The position numbers and the translations under genes were made by a program. The notes beneath the pieces are model-generated. The model was given only the letters and a program-made list of their open reading frames with translations, made no database searches and was not told the DNA's origin. Of a stretch of 64,000 nt of DNA, positions 56,450 through 64,000 are shown piece by piece; position 1 is the stretch's first letter; every line of letters begins with the position of its first letter. Origin of the DNA: Anastrepha obliqua (lineage: Eukaryota; Arthropoda; Insecta; Diptera; Tephritidae); assembly GCF_027943255.1 (NCBI RefSeq), contig NC_072892.1, positions 164,860,792 through 164,924,791 on the forward strand, read 5' to 3'.

Positions 56450-57362
56450 GTCATATTTTTAATGAGTGCGTTGGAAGTTACATCCCTAGCTGACTTCCAG
56501 TGAAAACTTGGTGACATTCGGTACAGTGGTAGCGTAGTTATTGCGTCTGAAAAGTAAGTATATTTGTGTCATCGGTACAAAAATAAGTTTCGAGCAAAGA
56601 TCTAATATCAAATTTTGTTTTAAAATCGGTAAAACGTTTACCGAAACATTTGAATTGATGAAAAAGGTTTATGGCGATGATTGTCTATCTCGTGTCAGAG
56701 TTCATGAGTGGTTTACCCGTTTCAGAGGTGGTTGTGAGAACATAAATAACAATGAACATGTGGGCCGCCTCAAATCAGTAATCACAGAAAACTCCTTCGA
56801 AATTGTTCGTAAATTTATCAAAAATGAATAGAAATCATTGAATATCTCCAAAACATCGATTTGTCGTGTTTAAACTGCTAATTTAGGCTTACGAAAGATG
56901 TGTGCACGTTTCATTCCGCACAAGTTAACTGAGGACCAACAATTGCTCAGAATTCAACATTCGAAAGACCACATTAAAGGGGCGAGAAAAGATGGCAATT
57001 TCCTTTACAACATTGCAACTGGTGATAAAACGAGGTTGGTTTTCAATATAAACCTGAAACTAAGCGTCAAAGTGCCGAAATGAAGGCCCCAGACGAGCCT
57101 CCACCCAAAAAATCGCGTTTGGAGAAGTTAAAAATCAAGTAGATGGTCATTTGTTTTTACGATTCCAAGGGAATTGTCCACAAGGAGTTCGTGCCAATGG
57201 GCCAAACCGTCAATGCAATTTTTTATATTGGCGTTTTGAAGCGTTTGTTGCATCGCATTCCTCGAATTCGCCCTGAATACCGCGAAGGAGAAAGCTGGCG
57301 CTTATTGCATGATAATCTCATCGATCCACTCTTGTGACTGATTTTTTGACTAGAAATCGACT
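56450..57362 (+). pseudogene. Mar-A mariner transposase, both ends missing
   Basis: From about 56460 the sequence follows the 5' region of the element at 40176 (CATCCCTAGCTGACTTCCAG). The gene starts MSFEQRSN-like at about 56587 (KISFEQRSNIKFCFKIGKTF) and continues DDCLSRVRVHEWFTRFRGGC, MCARFIPHKLTEDQQLLRIQ and ATGDKTRLVFNIN, where the usual GDETW is changed to GDKTR. It then has VICFYDSKGIVHKEFVPMGQ and stops at DNLIDPLL near 57337, where an 11-bp deletion removes APSH. The third Asp and right end are absent. Confidence 0.88.
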
Positions 57363-57409
57363 ACATGATAGTACTGTATTACATTTCTTCAAAGACATTT
57401 AAAATACAC

Positions 57410-57582
57410 CATTTCAAAGTCTTATTCCGTGCTTGCGTTTATTGGACGTTTTAGTTCGGACTTTGTTGATCCATATACTCTAAAGTTGTTATATACGTCT
57501 CTGGTGCGTTCGGAGTTGGAATACGCCGTCTTTATTTAGAGACCATACTATGCTTGCCATATTTGTAGGCTTGAACATGCTT
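57410..57582 (+). pseudogene. LINE RT thumb scrap
   Basis: Plus strand reads DPYTLKLLYTSLVRSELEYA then PYYACHICRLEH, with a frame change and stop, matching the post-palm LYTSLVRS.LEYAS..W.P block. It is joined at about 57588 to an inverted mariner end. Confidence 0.75.
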
Positions 57583-57587
57583 GACTT

Positions 57588-57745
57588 GTTTACAGTAGCA
57601 CAGAGAACAAACTATGTGACATATCACGCTGAAATTTGCCATGTAAGCTTATAACAGTCCTACCAAAAAACAAAAAATTTATTTTTGCCATATGTCATCC
57701 GCGGACCGTTTTATTGATATCGTCTCGTTCATATTTGTGCAGAAG
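57588..57745 (-). mobile_element. Isolated 5' end of a Mar-F mariner, inverted
   Basis: Reverse complement of 28058-28218: GCTTGACTTGTTTACAGTAG at 57589 through GCGGACCGTTTTATTGATAT to CTCGTTCATATT. No transposase is attached. Confidence 0.85.
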
Positions 57746-59489
57746 TTAATTTCATAGAAAATAATTTTGTATTAATAACCATAATATTACAATACCCGGC
57801 ATCCGTTGCTATGCCTCGTTGAATAAAATCAAAACAACCAATCAGAAAAATATCAAGCAAAGTTATTTTTATTAATTTTCTATATTATCTCAAACCGTTT
57901 TTGAACTTTGAATTTGGGTCATAGTTGAACAGCTTATGGATTATGAAGTCTAGAGTGTGCTATAAATAGTGGGAAATAGGAAAAAATAAGATTTTTCAGA
58001 TTAAATTTAAGCAAATATTCGATTATTTGTGGCGAATGAGAGTGGTGGCGCGGCCTGGGGGCTATGGGAAGGGAGTTCTAACATAAAAACATATATCCTA
58101 TAACCTTCATTGGGTGAAGATATGAATGTATACAAATATTTACGTCATTTGGTGTTGTCGTTTCGTAGTGATGCGCGGGCAACGTACAGACATTCCTTTG
58201 CCTTTTCTTTCACTCATAACAATTGAAACTAGTTGATTGTAAGTTTACTAATTTATTTAGCACTAATCTGCTTTCATAGTATGTAAGAAATACTATATTT
58301 TTAGACTATTAATTGAATAAGTAATAATAATATGTTTATTACTTATACCTCCAACTAACAACTTATGTTATAGTCATACGTTCTGTTATTTATTATTATG
58401 CCGTTGTGATTTCTTGAATTCTGAAGCCTCAAATAAATAACATGAAATAACAACAACAACAACAACATCACTCAGAATCATTCGAGTCGGGGAAAAATGG
58501 TGCGTTCTTGCCTCAAGTCACCAATAGCCAATGTTTAAACGATATTGGTTTTCTTTCTATTGAAAATCAGGAATACATTTTTTTAACGCACTTACATCAA
58601 TCATCAGAATTAAATTTCAGACTGTCGAATGTGTATGTCCTTGAAATGTACTTACATACACACGTACACATGTAGATACATACCTACATATGTATATAGG
58701 AGTATTAAGTAGAAAAAACTGTTTTTCTGTTTAAATCTCTATACTCTTCCACAAGCACGTAAAACTATTACTTATCCTTAAAAGTGTGTGAACTCCAGCA
58801 TGCGCTACTTTCGTCAAAAGCCGCAAGCATTCCAATGTATTGTACAAAATTCCCAAGGACTGAACTACTAACTGTAGGCCCACAAAGAAGACTGCAATAC
58901 CATAAGGGAATATAGGGCATTGTCGGCAGAAAACACTAACACATGTTTGATTTTTTTTTTTCAAACCATGTTTTGTAGTAGAGGCTGCCGGCATTCACCA
59001 AAGCTAAGGTGTTGTTTGTATGATCAGCAGAAGGGCGAATTCCTGGGAGCGAAGAATTGCAACTAATATGAATTTTAAATACAATTGGGCGGACGTGTAA
59101 GCACACTGACATATGTAACTATTTACAAACGCCAGACAGGCTGTTTTACATACAAAATATTTGTCTTTACTTTTTTATGTACACGAAATGGAAGTACAGT
59201 GGCAGTTCGATTAAGTGAAGCGATTCAAATAAGAAGTATTTATTAATATAATAAATAAAAACGAATACATAATAGAGCGATAATGGGATATAAAATTACA
59301 CGGAGAATTCCAAAGGGTAACTCGCAAGGCGCAAATCATCTGAATATGGATCCCTAGACGGTGTATTTAAAGATTTGATAAAACATACAAACGGGAAGGC
59401 AATATAATAATAACTTTTTTGTTCTCAGTCTTAATCAGAGATATCAAAGACACAACATATAAATTATAGTATTACGTTATTACACTATA
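57746..59489. other. No gene recognised
   Basis: AT-rich, with CAACAACAACAAC at about 58451 and TACATA-type microsatellite at about 58650-58690. Confidence 0.4.
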
Positions 59490-59597
59490 CATCGGCCACC
59501 GTAGCCGAATGGGTTGGTGCGTGACTACCATTCGGAATTCAGAGAGAACGTAGGTTCGAATCTCTGTAAAAACCCAAAATGAAGAAAAAGTTTTTGA
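59490..59597 (+). mobile_element. tRNA-derived SINE (family 1), 5' head
   Basis: The head has TAGCCGAATGGG at 59502-59513 (A box) and GGTTCGAATCT at 59553-59563 (B box), followed by ACCCAAAATGAAGAAAAAGT. It is interrupted near 59597 and resumes at about 60338. It is the only family-1 copy here with both boxes recognisable. Confidence 0.85.
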
Positions 59598-60337
59598 AGT
59601 GAAACTTCGATGGAAGAGCGAGAATGGAGAGTAAAATTTCAAGGCCATGCAACGTTTTGGGCATTTTCGTTCCGCGAGAGAGAGAAGAGATATAACGTAG
59701 AGGAAAATGAGTGAGAGAGAGCTATACCTTATATATATCTTAGGTACACTTTAGGCTACTTTTCCTGAGTTTTTCCTTGTGGTTGCTGATTTCTAGTGAG
59801 AAATAACACTGCCTACTTTTTGGCGCTTGTTTGTTGGTGCAAACCTCTAGGAAATATATTTTTGGTGCCTACTTTTTGGCGTTATATTTCCTTGGTGCCT
59901 ACTGTTTGGGGCGTTTTTTGGTCCCAATTTCAATGGCGTCTTTTTAGTGCCTGCTTTTTGGCGCTTATTTCTGTTTCCTGGCTAGTGCTTGTGCGTATTA
60001 TAAAGTGCTATCCATTCCGGCGTCGGATTTATTGGTTTTGCCTTGCGCAAATTTGTGCCGTTGCTGTGGTCCAGGAATCGCTGCGTTTGTGCGGGTGATA
60101 AACGTTCGGAGTACTACGCGTTGTTGCCACGGTTTGTGTCCGGCATTTACCTACACCGGTCGACACTTCACCGTTTTTTGTAAATTTTGTCTATTTGTAT
60201 TCTCTGCAAATGTTGTGAATTTATGGAGATATATATTCTTTTTCTCTCTCTCTCTCTCATTCTCTCACTGATCTCTCCCACTTTCTTTGTCTGCCTTGAA
60301 AGTTTCACTTCTGTTATGTGTACTACGCTACACGCAC
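59598..60337 (+). mobile_element. Unclassified ~740-bp insertion in the SINE
   Basis: Starts at GAAGTGAAACTTCGATGG and ends at CGCACTTTTTTT; the inverse AAGTTTCACTTC lies 37 bp inside the right end. It contains four GCCTACTTTTTGGCG-like motifs (about 59812, 59867, 59897, 59947). The last ~210 bp match 23650-23862. A plus-strand frame near 60040 is cysteine-rich (LPCANLCRCCGPG, then HGLCPAFTYTGR) but short. Class unknown. Confidence 0.6.
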
Positions 60338-60426
60338 TTTTTTTCTAATAACGGACGCCACTCGGTAGGCAATGGTGAATCTCCGAGTGTATCTCTGCCA
60401 CGGAAAAGCTCGTCAAAACAATATCT
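60338..60426 (+). mobile_element. tRNA-derived SINE (family 1), continuation after insertion
   Basis: CTAATAACGGACGCCACTCG and AGTGTATCTCTGCCACGG follow the order expected for the body after the head at 59490. The 3' half of the body is missing. Confidence 0.75.
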
Positions 60427-60483
60427 TAAATAAAATTTTATGAAAAAAATTTTTAATGAAAAAAATACCTATATTTTTTAATA

Positions 60484-61620
60484 TTAGGTTGGGTAATAAG
60501 TCCGCAGCATTTTACCGAAGACTTTCATTTAATCAAAACACAATAATTATATCAATAATTATATATTCACCGTTGCTGTTTACAGCCTCTTCCCACCTCT
60601 CGGTCAATTTGTTGATGCCGTTCCTTCAAAAATCGCCCGGTTTGGTGTCAAAGAAATTGTTAAGCCAGCTTTTAAGGACCACTTTGTTATCTGAAGTAAC
60701 GCCCTTCATATGACTTGACAGGGAGCGGAAAAGATGGTAATCGGTTGGTGCAAAGTCCGGAGAATGCGACGGATGTGGAAGGACCTCCCATTTGAGCTCT
60801 TAGAGTGTGGCTTTGACGACTTGTGCAACATGGTGTCTGGGATTGTCGTGAAGGAGTATGATTTGACCATGTCGATCAGGTATTTTCAGTCGAATAGCCT
60901 CATTAACGCGGTGTAGCTGGGAAATGTAGAGCTTTTTGTTGAGCGTAGCATTATTTTCAAGCATTTACTAGTACACCAGCCTTCTCAGTCCGACTAAACA
61001 CTTATCATGATCTTCTTTAGATGAAGATCTGGCTTGACTCTCGGCTTTGGCCGACTCTCTCCTGGAGCCACCCACTTCTTTTTGCTTTATATTGATGTAT
61101 AGGGACCATTTCTCATCTCTCGTGACGATTCGGTACAAAAAGCGCTGTGTTGCTCGTTGGCGGGTGAGTTGCTGAGAAGCAATTTGAAGGCGACTTTCTT
61201 TGTTTTTTTCGTTGAGCGGCGCCCAAATCCTAATTTTTCGTTAAATTCCAATGCGTTTGCGATCGCAGTTCTTATTTTCCGCGAATTCACGAGTGGTTTG
61301 GCGCGACCGCTCTCCTTCAAAAGTGATTTGAGACGTTCTTCATCGTCTTCCGCTGCGCGACGTGTCATCGATGTCAAAGTCGCTATTTTTGAACTTTGCA
61401 AACCATTTCCGTGTTTTAGGCTCGTCTATGATACCTTCTCCATACACATTGCAAATGTTCCGGGCTGCTTTGGCTTCGGCTACTTTTTGACCTCGACGAA
61501 AAGCAAAGAAGAGCAGGTGTCGAAAACTGGATATTCCATTTCTAAGCCTCAATGCTAATACCGAAGTAAATAACTCAAAAACACAATTAACATAGTTTTA
61601 TAGAGCAGAACGAATTCAAA
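60484..61620 (-). mobile_element. Mariner element Mar-G
   Basis: TTAGGTTGGGTAATAAGTCC at 60484 is a typical end for this mariner group. The opposite end near 61600 is eroded and was not paired confidently. Coding relic inside at 60530-61552. Confidence 0.75.
60530..61552 (-). pseudogene. Mar-G mariner transposase, frameshifted
   Basis: The minus strand starts near 61552 with LLFFAFRRGQKVAEAKAARN and NVYGEGIIDEPKTRKWFAKF (helix-turn-helix), then NSDFDIDDTSRSGRR, where the frame shifts. It continues DDEERLKSLLKESGRAKPLV, SSREMRNGPYTSI in place of the GDEKW...YIN block, and later APTDYHLFRSLSSHMKG (third Asp) and FFDTKPGDF.RNGINKL. The first Asp block is damaged, and the second lies in a frame with stops near 60830. 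Confidence 0.85.
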
Positions 61621-62199
61621 GAGTATCAAATGAATGCTTACCCTTCGCGAAACAGTAAACAAATCGTTGTAAAATAAAAATTAATAAATAAAAAATGTAA
61701 AAACGCTATGAACTTATTCCCCCATCCCATACTTTGTACATAAAAATTTAAGGAAATAAATTTGTTTATAAAAAAAACAAATTTAACAAAAAATAATTTA
61801 ATAATTAGTAATACTATTTCATTACATATTTTCACAAGGGAAACCCTAGGACTCATGCCTCCATAGAGGCATCTGGACTTTGACCCCTGTGCGACACGCT
61901 TTTGCCAATATTTCCTGAATGCTTTGAACAAAAAGTCCGGCAATCCACCATTCCATTTCATTCAAACTATTCGTATATCTTAACCAAGCGTACGCACCGG
62001 CGAAAATATTTCAAGCAAACACAATAACTTCTCTTTGTGTCTTGCGAGAATATTTCCACTGTCAACCAACCGCAATGAGTTCCTACTTCGCTGTTTTTCT
62101 TCGAGGCTGTTTGTGGAGATGTTCTCGAGAAACACAGGAACTGTATCATAGCTGTCAATGTGGAGCGATATTGGTTTACAACCCGATATCGGTTTGCAG
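61621..62199. other. No gene recognised
   Basis: AT-rich with scattered short frames. Unassigned. Confidence 0.35.
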
Positions 62200-62385
62200 C
62201 TATTCAGCGAGGAGAATCAGTTAGAAGATTATTGGTACCAGCTGGATAGCGCAACATACCATACGGCACGCAAGGCGATGAATTAACTTAAAGCCATGTA
62301 CTTCGGAGGACCTGCTTTAAAATGACGATTTTGAGTGGCCTTATCGCGCGCCATATTTGACGGCGCCTTGCCTTAAAGGGCAAAG
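62200..62385 (+). pseudogene. DD41D-like transposase scrap
   Basis: Plus strand reads WYQLDSATYHTARKAMN, resembling the second Asp block (FQQDGATCHTS), and then, in another frame, DFEWPYRAPYLTAP, resembling the third block with its Asp lost. About 180 bp long, heavily decayed. No ends were found. Confidence 0.55.
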
Positions 62386-64000
62386 TGTCTTTACATTCAT
62401 GAACCTCAAGCCTCTACTACCTGAAAGCTAATAAACACAAGGAAGTCCACTGCATAATCCCACAAATACACCAAATTATTAATTTGGCGAAAAAGTAATC
62501 TTTTATTTTATGTTTCGGAGAATCTCTTTAGTGTGAAATGTACCTTTGACAACGAGCATAAAATTTAAATTGTTTAAGCGATACCTTACGAGATATCGGT
62601 CACTACAGCCATCTACCGAGAAAAAAATGTATTCATTTTTCCCACAAACTAATATTATGAAAAAAGCAGAAAAAAGAACCCAAATGTGCGTGAATCCAAA
62701 TGGTCATTGACCCAATAAATTTTATTCTCTCAAATAAAATGTTGACTGGAGGAAATTGAAATGACGCATTTTTAAGCAAAACTATTCACATCATTCTCAT
62801 GTGTCAAGAATAGATGGAATACCCTGTATTCTATTTACTTTTCAAGACTTTGCTGTTCGCTATTTTGAATATTCATACAAACACACGAGTGTTCCCATAA
62901 CCGAGCGGCCACTGTAACTGAAAAGTTTGAACTCAGCTGTTTCTCCGCAAATATTGGCTAAGATCCAGTTTGGTGTCAAACTAAGAAATGCATAGGCAAA
63001 TTAACATACTTTACATACACATGTACGCGCATATAGCTATTTACATATATGACTGTGTATATGTTTTTACATACAAACACACATACACATCTCGTTTCTC
63101 TAAGTAGCTCTGCAGCCGTGCCGTGATATATGTGCGCTCATAAGCTGGAAAGCCACAAGCAGCAAAGAACAGACGTCCTTTTCGCATGTATGTGTGAACG
63201 TATGCGCATATGTATGTATGCGTGTAGTTGTAGGTTTGTGTGTAGAGTGTAGGTTTGTTTTGTGTAAAGTGCTACGAGCAGCCAAGTCAGAAGACAAACA
63301 AGTCAAAAGACACGCCGCAAGCGCTCACTTTGCTGCTGCTGTGCGTGGGCTTTTGTGGTGGGCGTTTGCAAATATCGGTACTTCATTGCTAAGCTTCTAT
63401 GTCTGCTCTACTTGCGTTAGGCAACAGCTCGCTCAGCTCACAGGTTCTGTGCCATCGTGCTGCCAATTGTGCTAAGTGCGTAGATGCGCTAGTGTGTTGG
63501 AGGAGTCTTGTGTATTTTGTTTGTTAAATTTTTTGTTTCAAGCTCTTAACAGGAAGCTGAAGCAGAGTTGTTGTGTGTTGTTCGAAGAAATTTCTGAGCC
63601 GGTAATTGCAGTTGCTGAATTTTTTCTCCCATCCTTAAGGCTATATGTATATTTTCTATTATTTTCTGTCTATTTTGTTGTTGCTCTATCACCAACTCAA
63701 GTCTAAATACAGAAAATACAGCTTTATGGGCGCAAAAAGCGCAAGCGTAAGTGTAACTAACGTTAGTTGCAATTATTTGAATGTGCCATACTTCTCATAG
63801 AAATTGTTTTTTTTTTCACTCACATGACCCACCTACTACTACATACGAGTCAGCCCATAGACAATTGTGTAGACAGTAACAACTCTGTGAACTTTCCGCT
63901 GCTACAAAAACACTTCAAGCATTCGTACTTCGTACTTTTTTGCTTTTCAAAACACTTGAAAAACTTTACAACTAAGACTTTTATTATTTGTTCAAGCACT
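62386..64000. other. Non-coding to the window end
   Basis: Contains GCGAAAAAGTAATCTTTTATT at about 62484, which resembles a mariner terminal repeat but has no partner, and CATA/TATG microsatellites at about 63005-63090 and 63185-63230. No gene supported. Confidence 0.4.

Noticed and set aside
59490..59575. Possible tRNA gene with A and B boxes on the plus strand
   Set aside because: The acceptor stem does not close and the sequence continues into a known SINE body, so it is a SINE head.
62475..62560. Mariner-like terminal repeat (GCGAAAAAGTAATC)
   Set aside because: No inverted partner and no adjoining intact transposase; too short to support.

Overview
The window is dipteran nuclear DNA. 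It is AT-rich, has no bacterial features, carries short introns with pyrimidine-rich acceptors, and is packed with decayed Tc1/mariner elements and non-LTR retrotransposon fragments. Two signals point to a tephritid fruit fly: a tRNA-derived SINE of the type I recognise as very common in tephritids, and rosa-type mariner elements (DD41D spacing), known from Ceratitis and relatives. The family assignment is an inference.

Only one ordinary host gene is clearly present. It is the 3' part of a mitochondrial methionyl-tRNA synthetase on the minus strand: a last coding exon at 31688-32244 and an upstream exon at 36029-36223, joined by phase-1 splice sites across a 3.8 kb intron. That intron holds a tandem satellite of about 13 units of about 103 bp. 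The catalytic-domain exons were not found, so they lie outside the window or were missed. A second candidate is a TATA/Inr promoter with a 9-codon first exon and a strong splice donor at 6849-6987 on the plus strand, whose next exon was not found.

Layout. 1-3555: foldback-like inverted arms with short tandem repeats, enclosing a LINE fragment. 3.9-9.5 kb: LINE, mariner and SINE pieces around the orphan promoter. 10.6-16.5 kb: mariner relics, a broken gene for a FEN/XPG-like protein, a SINE and a 22-G tract. 17.9-23.5 kb: rosa elements inside a local duplication, then two mariners with intact ends. 25.3-28.9 kb: a LINE split by a Tc1 element with ~210 bp terminal inverted repeats, then another mariner. 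28.9-30.4 kb: a broken Myb/SANT-like gene. 31.5-36.3 kb: the synthetase exons. 36.3-37.8 kb: T-rich degenerate repeats. 38-53 kb: mariners, rosa-type deletion derivatives and LINE fragments of several families. 54-62.5 kb: SINEs (one split by an insertion), mariners and a LINE scrap. 62.5-64 kb: non-coding.

All transposase and reverse transcriptase genes seen here carry stops, frameshifts or deletions, so no autonomous element is apparent. The nested insertions with intact target duplications give a partial relative chronology.
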